Below, piece by piece: positions 8,265 through 19,600 of a DNA stretch of 64,000 nt (position 1 is its first letter; the number at the start of each line of letters is the position of its first letter). The DNA comes from CAYOPZ01 sp964406005. GTDB lineage: Bacteria > Bacteroidota > Bacteroidia > Bacteroidales > SM23-62. The DNA lies in the NCBI GenBank assembly GCA_964406005.1, contig CAYOPZ010000009.1:27392-91391 (forward strand). Direction: 5' to 3'. A model generated the notes under the pieces. It searched no databases, was not told the DNA's origin, and saw only the letters and a program-made list of their open reading frames with translations. The translations under genes and the position numbers were made by a program.

Positions 8265-9701
8265 TCAGATTCCCGTAGCCTTGATTACCGTATTGAAGGT
8301 CCGGAAGAACAATTTCGCGTCATCCATAAGGTTCCAGTTGTCGATGTACTGGAGGTCGAGTTTCATCCAGCGTTCAAAGGATATGTCATTACGGTTCTCC
8401 AGTACCTGCCAGGTGCAGGTGATGCCGGGCTTTACGGAAAGGCGGCGCAGTTGCCAGCGCTTGTACTGTATGACTTCCTTGGCAACGGGAGGTCTCGGTC
8501 CGATAAGCGACATCTCTCCCCTGACTACATTGAACAACTGGGGAAGCTCATCCAGGCCGGTCTTTCTGAGGATGCTTCCGACACGTGTAATGCGCGGGTC
8601 GTACCTGATCTTGAAAGCCGGGCCGTCGGCCTCGTTATGCTTTTCAAGGATGTGCTGGACGGATTCGGCGTTCCTTACCATGGTACGGAATTTATACAGT
8701 TTGAACTTCCTTCCCCGCAGGCCGATCCGTTCCTGGATGTATAATATGGGCCCCCTGGAATCGATCCTTATTACCAGGGCGATCAGCAGGAATACCGGGA
8801 AAAGCAGGATCAATGCAATGGCGGACAAGTAAATATCACTTATGTTCTTAACCAGGATCCCAAAGCGTCTTGAGGGCATGTCGACCAACTGGAAATAGGG
8901 TTTCATGTGAACGGTCTGCAATTGCAGCCTCACCGGTTCAAGGGGAGAAAGGTTCGACTGCATCCTGAACAGTACACCCACCTCCTCACATGTCCTGATG
9001 GTTGCTTTCAGATGTCCGTTTGAAATGTATTTCTTGCAATAGATCACCTCATCGATGACATCGCAGTCAAGCAGAAAGCGGAGGTCCGCATTTTCCCTGA
9101 AGATCTTGACCTTTTTGCCGAATTTGGCCCTGATGAGCTTGGAATTGCTCAGGATATACTTTACCCGGAATCCCCATTCCTTCTGTTTGAGCAGTTTTTC
9201 GAGGATGGCGTCTGAAAAGCCGTCCGCAATGACAATGACAAAGCGGCTGTTATACCCTTTCGCCCGGAAATGCTTGAATATCTTATAGCTGGTTATCCTG
9301 ATGAACAAAGTCATGGAAAACCTTATGATACAATAGGAAGGAACGAATATATAGTATATTGACCGGTAGCCTATGGCGAACCAGAGCAGGGTACATATGA
9401 CGAATTCGATCAATGATACCTGCAGGAATCGGAAGATCAGGGTCCTGTAACGCTGGGTCCTCGGTAAGTTGGCGAAACCGGTCAGCCTGGAAATGGCCAG
9501 CCAGGACATGTATACGGCCATCCCGTAAGGAAGAAATGTCCAGTTTACATCCGGGTGAGGAAAAATATAATACAGGCTCTCGATGGCAAGAAAGAATGAG
9601 ACGATCGCTGCCAAGGCTTCTACTGAAAATATGACGCGGGAGGAGATTCCGGACAGGTCGTGTTTGAACTTTCTCCTTGACCACTCAACTAAGTTGCTCA
9701 T
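8265..9701 (-). CDS. Initiating polyprenyl glycosylphosphotransferase (WbaP/WcaJ family)
   Basis: 478 residues. Four hydrophobic helices in the N-terminal 130 residues are followed by a nucleotide-fold-like region (about 150-270, 'SRFVIVIADGFSDA'). A further membrane segment near 290-312 leads into the C-terminal bacterial sugar transferase domain. That domain shows 'YKFRTMVRNAE', 'GSILRKTGLDELPQL' and 'GEMSLIGPRPP', the signature blocks of enzymes that move a sugar-1-phosphate from a nucleotide sugar to undecaprenyl phosphate. This is the first committed step of exopolysaccharide repeat-unit assembly. The sugar (glucose, galactose or other) cannot be told from sequence. It heads the minus-strand exopolysaccharide cluster. 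Its base composition is less AT-rich than that of the kinase and lipoprotein genes. Confidence 0.92.
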   Translation of the reverse strand: MSNLVEWSRRKFKHDLSGISSRVIFSVEALAAIVSFFLAIESLYYIFPHPDVNWTFLPYGMAVYMSWLAISRLTGFANLPRTQRYRTLIFRFLQVSLIEFVICTLLWFAIGYRSIYYIFVPSYCIIRFSMTLFIRITSYKIFKHFRAKGYNSRFVIVIADGFSDAILEKLLKQKEWGFRVKYILSNSKLIRAKFGKKVKIFRENADLRFLLDCDVIDEVIYCKKYISNGHLKATIRTCEEVGVLFRMQSNLSPLEPVRLQLQTVHMKPYFQLVDMPSRRFGILVKNISDIYLSAIALILLFPVFLLIALVIRIDSRGPILYIQERIGLRGRKFKLYKFRTMVRNAESVQHILEKHNEADGPAFKIRYDPRITRVGSILRKTGLDELPQLFNVVRGEMSLIGPRPPVAKEVIQYKRWQLRRLSVKPGITCTWQVLENRNDISFERWMKLDLQYIDNWNLMDDAKLFFRTFNTVIKATGI

Positions 9702-10071
9702 TCTGAATGAAAAATGATTTGAAGAAACACAGGGATTTCAGTTGTCCAATTTATGCTTATTCGGGATGAATGACTAATGTGTAATTGAAATTTAATCTGA
9801 ATTTTGACAAAGGGACGGATTGGTGCAACTAAACTCAATTCTGCTATGATTGAAGGCCGATTTACAAAGTTTAAAGATCAGATAAAAACGGTTCATCTAA
9901 CAAATAATAAGTCAAAAATTATTAACGTATCCATCAATATATCAATAACTTACTAATTATACATTATTTAAATTTATTCTATATAACGGCCGTGGAGCAA
10001 GCAGAATTCGACTTACCCCAATTCTCAGATATCCTTAATCAGAGAGTCCTGTTTTAAGACCATATTTGTTT
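9702..10071. other. AT-rich intergenic region without a gene
   Basis: About 370 bases separate the divergent transferase and siaC-like genes. It is AT-rich and has stops in all frames. It presumably holds the promoter of the exopolysaccharide cluster on the minus strand, but no match to TAnnTTTG was found there. The only clear signal is the siaC promoter at its right end. Confidence 0.5.
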
Positions 10072-10079
10072 TATTTTTG
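10072..10079 (+). promoter_or_regulatory. -7 promoter element of siaC-like gene
   Basis: TATTTTTG matches the Bacteroidota -7 consensus TAnnTTTG exactly. CTG at 10049-10051, 20 bases upstream, is one base off the TTG -33 box. A start of transcription near 10086 leaves a leader of about 24 bases before the ATG at 10110. This argues against the longer reading frame from the TTG at 10077. Confidence 0.55.
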
Positions 10080-10109
10080 TATATTCCCACAGACTTAAAT
10101 TATGCCCTT

Positions 10110-10484
10110 ATGGAGGAGCTGATACTCGAACCGGCTGAAAAGAATCCAAAAGTGGAACTGAGGGATGGTTTTATAGGTATTTCGGGCAGAACCATACCCG
10201 AAGATCCGAAAAAATTTTACAGGCCGGTTTTGCAATGGATCAGGGATTATACAAAAAATCCATCTGATTATACCGAGGTCCGGATTAAGATAGAATATTC
10301 CGATACAGGATCTACCAAGAGCATTTTCGACATCCTGAAAGTTCTTGCCGTTTGCAGGAACACGAATCATAAGGTGGAATTTGTTTTTAACTGGATATAT
10401 GAAAAAGGGGATGCAGAAATTCTGGAACTGGGAGAATTCATGGAAAGCAAACTTAATTTGATGTTTAATTTCATCGAGGAATAA
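10110..10484 (+). CDS. SiaC-family regulatory phosphoprotein (DUF1987)
   Basis: 124 residues from ATG 10110. It matches the SiaC/DUF1987 family: 'LEPAEKNPKVEL', 'GISGRTIPEDPKKFY', 'PVLQWIRDY', and the conserved 'YSDTGSTKSIFDIL' block at about residues 63-76. The Ser/Thr in that block includes the site phosphorylated in the characterised Pseudomonas SiaC. There, SiaC is switched by the SiaA phosphatase and SiaB kinase and controls a diguanylate cyclase, and with it biofilm aggregation. No siaA, siaB or cyclase gene is near, so partners would have to be elsewhere. The gene stands alone with its own promoter and terminator, between the exopolysaccharide cluster and the giant surface protein. A role in attachment control is only inferred from that position. 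Confidence 0.85.
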   Translation: MEELILEPAEKNPKVELRDGFIGISGRTIPEDPKKFYRPVLQWIRDYTKNPSDYTEVRIKIEYSDTGSTKSIFDILKVLAVCRNTNHKVEFVFNWIYEKGDAEILELGEFMESKLNLMFNFIEE

Positions 10485-10519
10485 GGACATTTTACCCTAA
10501 GAATATTGCCACCCATCAA

Positions 10520-10543
10520 TTCAGGCAAGCCTGAACCTTTTTT
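10520..10543 (+). terminator. Intrinsic terminator after siaC-like gene
   Basis: TTCAGGCAAGCCTGAA forms a six-pair stem with a four-base loop. It is followed by CC and six T residues. It sits 36 bases after the siaC-like stop and 63 bases before the giant gene, so it probably separates the two transcription units. Confidence 0.65.
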
Positions 10544-10605
10544 CCGACAACTTTTTCAGCATTTTAAAAGTCATTTATGAACCGGGAAAAGAGACCAAAA
10601 CCCAG

Positions 10606-13600
10606 ATGAAGAGATACCTGCCCCTTCTTGCATTCCTCACGGCCCTTCCTGCCGGAAATGTCTTCGGGCAAAATGCATCTCTGGAGGCCGATTCGGTATT
10701 GACCGAGCAGCGTCTGGGTTCCAGGTTATTGTCGGTCACCCTTGGCGGTGGAGAGACTTTCCCCGACCCGGGCGGCCTGACGGCAGGTGATTTTACCCTT
10801 GCCGGTTTCCCGGCAGGAGTCACTATTGCCGGCGCTCCGTATACCAGCACCGATTCAGTGGTTCTTTCACTGGCCTTTGACAGTACGGATTTCGATGCAG
10901 ACTCGGTAAATGCCCATATTGTTATTAATAATGCGGTACTCGATGTAAGTGCTTCCGATCTTTCAACAGACTCTGTCACGGTTTATCATTACCTCGAAAC
11001 ACCATCGGCGGCTTTAACCCCGGATTCGGTCCTGTCGGAAGCTCGCCTGGATGCACGCAGCCTGACCATTGATCTGACAGAGGAAATTTTCAATGATCAT
11101 GAATCCCTGGCGCCTGCCGATTTTGTTCTGATCGGTGCTCCCGGCGGGACCGGAATTGAAAGCGCAAGCGGGATCAGTACCACCCGGGCTCAGATAAACC
11201 TTGCATTCAGCGGACCGGATTTCGATGCCGATTCCGTGAATTTTGCCGTGGATATCGATTCTGCCGTACTGGTTCAGACGGAAACCCGGTACCTGCGCAG
11301 CAGTAATGATACCATCTTTGCAGTGGTCGAACCACCGACCGCAACCATGACAGCCGATTCGGTCCTTACCGAGGGAAGGCTGGGGTCCCGTTCGGTTTCA
11401 ATAAAGCTGGGGCAGGATGAGACCTTTTTCGTACCGGGATCGCTGGCGCCTGGTGATTTTACCCCTGCAGGATTCCCCGGAGGGACAACCATCAACAACG
11501 TGGATTACACCAGTACGGACTCCGTGGTCCTGGACCTTGCATTCGATCGATCGGATTTCGATACGGATTCGACAAATGCCCGTATTGTGATTGCCGCTTC
11601 GGCCCTTACAACCAGTAACTCACCCCTGGCCACGAATACGGATACGGTTTTCGCATACATCGAAACCCCTGTCGCCACAATGACACCGGATGACACGCTG
11701 AAGGAACAGGGGCTCGATGACAGGGAACTTATGATCGATCTTACGGAGGAACGTTTCATTGATTATACAACCCTTTCCGTGGTCAGTTTTGAGCTTCAGG
11801 GTAATCCGACGGGAACATCCATCGATTCGGTAACAGGTATCACGGAAACACAGGCTGTACTTTACCTTGGATTTGACGGTACGGATTTCGATTCCGATCG
11901 CGAGAACTTTCTCGTGCGAATTAATTCCAGCGCCCTGGTGCAAACTCCGGGCGGGTTCCTGCAGACAGGGATCGATACGATCTTCGCTTACGTTGAACAC
12001 CCGCAGGCAGTTCTCTCAAGTGATTCAACCCTGAGGGAACAGCGGCTCGAAGACCGGATCCTGACCGTTGACCTGGTGGAGGAGGAATTCACAGACTTCG
12101 GAACCCTCGATATCGCCAGTTTCACTTTGACGGGCGCACCGGCGGGTACCGGTATAGATTCGGTAACAGGGATATCTCCCGTGCAGGCCAGTATCGCCCT
12201 GTCTTACGTCGGGATTGACTTTGATGCTGACAGCAACAATTTCGCCGTTATCATCTCTTCCGATGAGCTTGTACAGACCACGGCAGGAGCCCTGACCTCG
12301 GACTCACTGCCCATCCTCGCTTATATTGAGACGCCCCTGGCAATCCTGACACCCGACTCGATACTTACCGAACAGCGGCTGGATTACCGCACTCTGAGGA
12401 TAGATCTGATCGAGGAGGAGTTCGGTAGCCCCGCGGGACTCCAGACCTCCGATTTCACCCTTACAGGTGCCCCGGATACGACAAGCATACAGTTGATCAC
12501 ATCAAGAAGCGCCACCCATGTGGAACTTGACCTGGCATACGACGGTACGGATTTCGATACGGATTACGAGAATTTTGCGGTTGATATTGCCTCGGGTGTG
12601 CTTATCCAGACCGAATCGGGTTTTCTCGGCACCAATGACACCACTGTTTTCGCATTCATCGAGGTCCCGCGTGCAGACCTTTCGTCTGATTCCGTGCTAT
12701 CCGAGACGAATATCGACCTGGCTACCCTTACCATTGCCCTTACACAGGAACAGTTCCTGAATTTTTCATCACTCGATCCGGGTGATTTTGTGCTTGTCAA
12801 TGCTCCTGCCGGACTCGGCATTGATGCCGTGACGGGAATTTCAAAGTCGGAGGTACGGCTCGAACTGGTATATACCGGTATGGACTTCGATGACGATATC
12901 ACGGATTTCGCAGTCGATATCGATTCTGCCGTGCTTAAGCAAACCGAAACACGTTACCTGAGAAGTTACAACAACCTGACGATCACGGCCTACATTGAAC
13001 AACCCCGGGCTTCCATAACACCGGATGCGGCATTGACCGAACAGGGACTGGACAACCGCAGGCTGACGGTGGATTTTACCGAGGAGAGCTTTACGGATTA
13101 TACGAGCATTTCCAACGGTGATTTCATCCTGATGGGAGCTCCTCCGGGCACAGGGATTGACTCTGTAAACGGGAACAATGCCACCAGGGCGACCATCTGG
13201 CTTTCCTTTGACGGGACGGATTTCGACTCGGACAGTACCCATTTCCGGATCGGTATAATCAACACGGTACTCATCCAGACCACCGGAGGGTACCTGGTCT
13301 CGGATTCCCTCACCATTACCGCCTTTGATGAACCCCCGGTTGCCACCATGTCGCCTGACTCTGTGCTGACGGAACAACGCCTGGATGCCCGGTACCTGAC
13401 CCTGACCCTTGACCAGGAATCATTCATCAATTATGTCACACTGGATCCGACGGATTTTGTCCTGGTCAATCCGGCTCCCGGAATGTCGATTGAATTTGTC
13501 GGCGGACAAAACCCGACCACTGCCCTTCTGTACCTTTCTCATGACGAGTCGGATTTCGACCAGAACCGGAATAATTTTGCCGTTGATATTTCGGCAGATG

Positions 13601-16600
13601 TACTTACCAAAACCTCAGCAGATTACCTGCGCACAAACCACGATACCATCTTCGCCTTCGTGGAAATACCGGATGCCGTGCTGACCGCAGATTCATCGGT
13701 CCTGTCGGAATGGGAACTGGACGACAGGACCCTCGAGATAAACCTTGATCAGGAAGAATTCCTGGACTATGGTGCACTGACGGATGCGGATTTCACCCTG
13801 GTCCTGGCCCCGGCAGGATTATCGATCGATTCGGTAATAGGGATCAGCCGCACCCGGATACAACTGGAGCTGCAGTATGCGGGTCTGGACTTCGACCTGG
13901 ATATCCCCGGTTTCGCTGTTGACATTACATCGGCGGTCCTTAAGCAAACGAAAACAGGAGATCTTCGTACAAACACATTTCCGATAAAAGCCTATATCGA
14001 ACATCCCGCCGCAACTATAACGCCCAGTACGGAGCTTACCGAGTACGGCCTGGACACCAGCAGTGTGACGGTAAACCTTACGGAGGAAAGGTTTGTTTCC
14101 CATACCGGTCTGACGGCCGGGGCTTTTACCCTTTTCGGCGCCCCTCCGGGGACCAGTATTCAGTCGGTACAGGGAAACAGTCCGACCCGGGCGACCATTA
14201 ACCTGGCCTTCGAGGGAACGGACTTCGACGCGGACAGCGTTAATTTCACCGTGGAGATTGTTTCCACGGCCCTGGTACAAACGGAATCAGGGTTTCTGCG
14301 AACCGACTCGCTTACTATAACAGCCCTTGTCGAAGTGCCGGTAGCCACCCTTTCCTCCGATTCCGTCCTGCACGAATTGTCGCTCAGCAAGCGCAGCCTA
14401 ACCATAGACCTGACCCAGGAGCGTTTCGCCAGTCCGGGGATCCTGCAGACCGGTGATTTTACCCTTACCGGCGCTCCGGCAGGTGTTGGCATACAGCTCG
14501 TTTCAGCGAACGATTACCAGGCGGTACTTGATGTGCAGTTCGACGGGACGGATTTCGATGCGGATTCGACAAACCTGAGGGTCGAGATCGATTCGGCCGT
14601 ACTCATTCAAACCGAAACGCCCGTACTGGTATCGACTGCAGATACCATTGTTGCCTATGTTGAAAATCCGGTGGCCACATTGTCGGCAGACTCCTCGGAA
14701 TTGACCGAGCAGAGGCTTGACTTCCGCACCCTGACCATCGATCTTACCGAGGAGCGCTTCATCAACCCGGTATCCCTTGACGCCGGGGATTTCACCCTGC
14801 TTGGCGCACCCACAGGCGCCAGCATACAGTCGGCGACCGTCACTTCCCGCCAGGCCACACTTGACCTGCAGTTCGACGGAACGGACTTCGATGCGGATTC
14901 CAGCCTGCGGGTGAGCATACCCTCGGCCATCCTTATCCAGACCGAGACGGGCGAGCTGATCACCGACACCCTTATCGTCAAAGCCTGGGTCGAAAACCCG
15001 TCGGCCGTACTCACACCCGATTCGGCGCTTGCGGAATACACCCTTAACGACCGCACCCTCACCATCGACCTGTATGAAGAGAAATTCCGGTCTCCCCAGA
15101 CCCTTTCCGTTTCCGATTTCACGCTGAGAGGGGCTCCGGCCGGGACCAGCATTCAGTCGTTAACCGGAAAGTCGACCACCCAGGTTGAAATCGAGCTTCA
15201 ATACACCGGACTCGATTTCGATGCCGACAGCCTGAACTTCAGGGTGGAGATCGATTCCTCTGTGCTGATACAGACCGAGACCCCTGTCCTGAGCACGGAG
15301 GGGGATACGATCTTTGCCTATGTCGAGCACCCTGTGGCGTCCATGGCACCCGATTCGGCCCTCCGGGAGCAGAACCTGGATGTCAACTCACTGACGATCG
15401 ATCTGACCGAGGAGAGCTTCCCGGATTACGGTTCGCTGGGAACAGGTGATTTCTCCCTGGTGAACGCTCCGGCAAACCTCGACATAGAGGATGTCACCGG
15501 CATTTCGCAGACGCAGGTGCGGATCGACCTGGTTTACACGGGGCTCGATTTCGACAATACCATAACGGACTTTGCAGTCGACATATCCAATGCGGTACTG
15601 CTGCAGACCGAATCGGGATGGCTGCGCTCTGACAGCCTGACGATACTGGCCTACGTGGAAACTCCCGTATCGGCCATCGTTGCGGATTCCGCGGTGCTGA
15701 ACGAGCAGCGCCTGGATCACCGGAGCCTTGTGGTAAGCTTTACGGAAGAACGGTTCTATGACTACACTACCCTGGATCCCCTGAATTTCTCGCTTTCCGG
15801 AGCGCCTCCGGGTACGGGGATACAATCCGTTACCGGCGACTCGGCGACCCGGGCGACCATCGAGCTGCAGTTCGACGGGACGGATTTCGATGCGGACTCT
15901 GTTAATTTCCGCCTGCTGATCGATCATTCCGAACTGGTGCAGACGGAAAGCGGATCGCTTGCATCGAATCCGCTGACCATAGAAGCCTGGGTGGAAAACC
16001 CGCAGGCAGCCATTGTGGCAGATGCTCTCATGGAGGAGTACACCCTCGATGAAAGGTACCTGACACTTACTCTTTCGGAGGAATGGTTCAGGAATTACGG
16101 AAATCTCCATATATCCGATTTTACGCTGAAGGGGGCTCCGGCCGGGACCAGCATCCAGTCCGTCCAGGGGAACTCAACCAACAGTGCCACCATCAACCTG
16201 GCATTTACAGGGAAAGACTTCGACGTAGACAGTACAAACTTCCGGGTCGAGATCGATTCCGCTGTGTTGGTACAGACCGAAACACCCGTACTGGTTTCCG
16301 ATTCACTGACCATACAGGCATATCTTGAGAACCCGCTGGCCACCCTGAGTTCCGATTCGACCCTTATGGAATACAACCTCGACAGGCGCACCCTGACCAT
16401 AGATCTCACGGAAGAACAGTTCAAGTCGTACGGGGGACTCTCCTCAGGTGATTTTACACTGGTAAACGCTCCCCAGGGTACTTCCATCCAGTCGGTTACA
16501 GGAACCTCGGTTACGCAGGTGCTTATCGAGCTTGCCTTCGACGGCACGGACTTCGACGATACAATCCCTGCATTCCGGATGGAAATAGATTCTTCGGTGC

Positions 16601-19600
16601 TGATCCAGACAGAAACACCGGCACTGACGACAACATTGCTCGGAATCTCAGCCTACGTGGAAAACCCGGTTGCTTCCATGACGGCAGATTCCACCGAATT
16701 GAATGAACAGCGGCTGAATTACAGGACCCTGATCATCGGGTTCACGGAGGAAAGGTTCATAAGCTATAACAACCTGCAGACCAGCGATTTCATATTGACC
16801 GGGAATCCGGAGGGTACGAGCATACAATCGATCGCAGATCGCTCCCCGACCGGTGTGAGCCTTGACCTGCAGTTCGACGGGACGGATTTCGACACCCCTT
16901 ACGATATGGGGATCAGCATACCGTCAGACGTACTGGTACAAACCGAAAGCGGTTTCCTGAATACGAATACCCTTCCGGTTATTCCCTACGTGGAACACCC
17001 GGTTGCCACACTGTCGGCCGACTCCTCGGAATTGACCGAGCAGAGGCTTGACTTCCGCACCCTGACCATCGATCTTACCGAGGAGCGCTTCATCAACCCG
17101 GTATCCCTTGACGCCGGGGATTTCACCCTGCTTGGCGCACCCACAGGCGCCAGCATACAGTCGGCGACCGTCACTTCCCGCCAGGCCACACTTGACCTGC
17201 AGTTCGACGGAACGGACTTCGATGCGGATTCCAGCCTGCGGGTGAGCATACCCTCGGCCATCCTTATCCAGACCGAGACGGGCGAGCTGATCACCGACAC
17301 CCTTATCGTCAAAGCCTGGGTCGAAAACCCGTCGGCCGTACTCACACCCGATTCGGCGCTTGCGGAATACACCCTTAACGACCGCACCCTCACCATCGAC
17401 CTGTATGAAGAGAAATTCCGGTCTCCCCAGACCCTTTCCGTTTCCGATTTCACGCTGAGAGGGGCTCCGGCCGGGACCAGCATTCAGTCGTTAACCGGAA
17501 AGTCGACCACCCAGGTTGAAATCGAGCTTCAATACACCGGACTCGATTTCGATGCCGACAGCCTGAACTTCAGGGTGGAGATCGATTCCTCTGTGCTGAT
17601 ACAGACCGAGACCCCTGTCCTGAGCACGGAGGGGGATACGATCTTTGCCTATGTCGAGCACCCTGTGGCGTCCATGGCACCCGATTCGGCCCTCCGGGAG
17701 CAGAACCTGGATGTCAACTCACTGACGATCGATCTGACCGAGGAGAGCTTCCCGGATTACGGTTCGCTGGGAACAGGTGATTTCTCCCTGGTGAACGCTC
17801 CGGCAAACCTCGACATAGAGGATGTCACCGGCATTTCGCAGACGCAGGTGCGGATCGACCTGGTTTACACGGGGCTCGATTTCGACAATACCATAACGGA
17901 CTTTGCAGTCGACATATCCAATGCGGTACTGCTGCAGACCGAATCGGGATGGCTGCGCTCTGACAGCCTGACGATACTGGCCTACGTGGAAACTCCCGTA
18001 TCGGCCATCGTTGCGGATTCCGCGGTGCTGAACGAGCAGCGCCTGGATCACCGGAGCCTTGTGGTAAGCTTTACGGAAGAACGGTTCTATGACTACACTA
18101 CCCTGGATCCCCTGAATTTCTCGCTTTCCGGAGCGCCTCCGGGTACGGGGATACAATCCGTTACCGGCGACTCGGCGACCCGGGCGACCATCGAGCTGCA
18201 GTTCGACGGGACGGATTTCGATGCGGACTCTGTTAATTTCCGCCTGCTGATCGATCATTCCGAACTGGTGCAGACGGAAAGCGGATCGCTTGCATCGAAT
18301 CCGCTGACCATAGAAGCCTGGGTGGAAAACCCGCAGGCAGCCATTGTGGCAGATGCTCTCATGGAGGAGTACACCCTCGATGAAAGGTACCTGACACTTA
18401 CTCTTTCGGAGGAATGGTTCAGGAATTACGGAAACCTGCAGGCCGGTGATTTTACGCTTGCCGGAGCACCTCCGGGGACTTCCATAGAGTCGGTTACGGG
18501 AAATTCACCAAACAGTGCCACCATCAACCTGGCTTTCGAATGGCAGGATTTCGATGCCGACAGCACAAACTTCCGGATCGAGATCGATTCATCGGTACTG
18601 ATACAGACCGAAACCCCCGCATTGAGTTCGGATTCGCTGACCATACACGCATACCTTGAAAATCCGGTTGCGACCCTGCTGCAGGATGATATTATGCGTG
18701 AATACACCCTGGACGACAGGGTCCTCACGATAAACCTTACGGATGAGTGGTTCAGGTCATTCTCAGAGCTGGCAATTGGAGATTTTACCCTGTCCGGCGC
18801 CCCGGCAGGGACCAGTATTGAATCCGTTACCGGTAACGATTCGACCCGGGTGACCATAGCACTGGCCTTCGACGGCACGGACTTCGATTATGACAGTACG
18901 AATTTCAGGGTCCTGATAGATTCATCGGTGCTGGTACAAACAGAAACCCGGTACCTGGCAAGTACAACCCGGACCATCTTCGCCTATCTTGAAAATCCGG
19001 TAGCGATCCTGGATGCCGATGCCTTCCTGAACGAACAGGGACTGGACGACAGGATCCTGTACATTGACTTCACAGAAGAGGAATTCCTGGATCACGGGAG
19101 TCTCAGCAGCTCTGCCTTCACGCTTAACAATGCGCCTGCCGGATTAACGATCGACAGCATCTTCAACACCTCCCCCGTCCATGCAGAGATTGCGCTGGCA
19201 TTTTCCGGTGACTTCGATGTGAACTACCCGAATTTCTCGGTCAGCATCGACCATTCGGTGCTCCTGCAAACCGAGAGCGGGGTACTGACGAGCAGCGTAC
19301 TGACGATCCTTGCACAGACGGCAGACCCGGTCGCCACACTGGCCGCCGATTCGACGCTCAGGGAACTCAGGCTGGGCTACCGTACCCTGACCATTGAGCT
19401 TTCACAGGAGAACTTCAATGATCCCGGGCAGGTGGATACCACCGATTTCGTGCTCGTGAATGCGCCTGCGGGACTGGCCATCGATTCGGTGATAAGCACA
19501 GACGGTGACACCGTCGTTACCCTTGGCCTCAGGTATACGGGACTCGATTTCGACACCGTGTTCACCGGCTTCGCGGTTGACATTACAGCTTCCGAACTGA

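Noticed and set aside
8167..8832. 221-codon plus-strand frame opposite the initiating transferase
   Set aside because: The minus strand encodes the conserved sugar transferase domain at the same place; the plus frame is a shadow.
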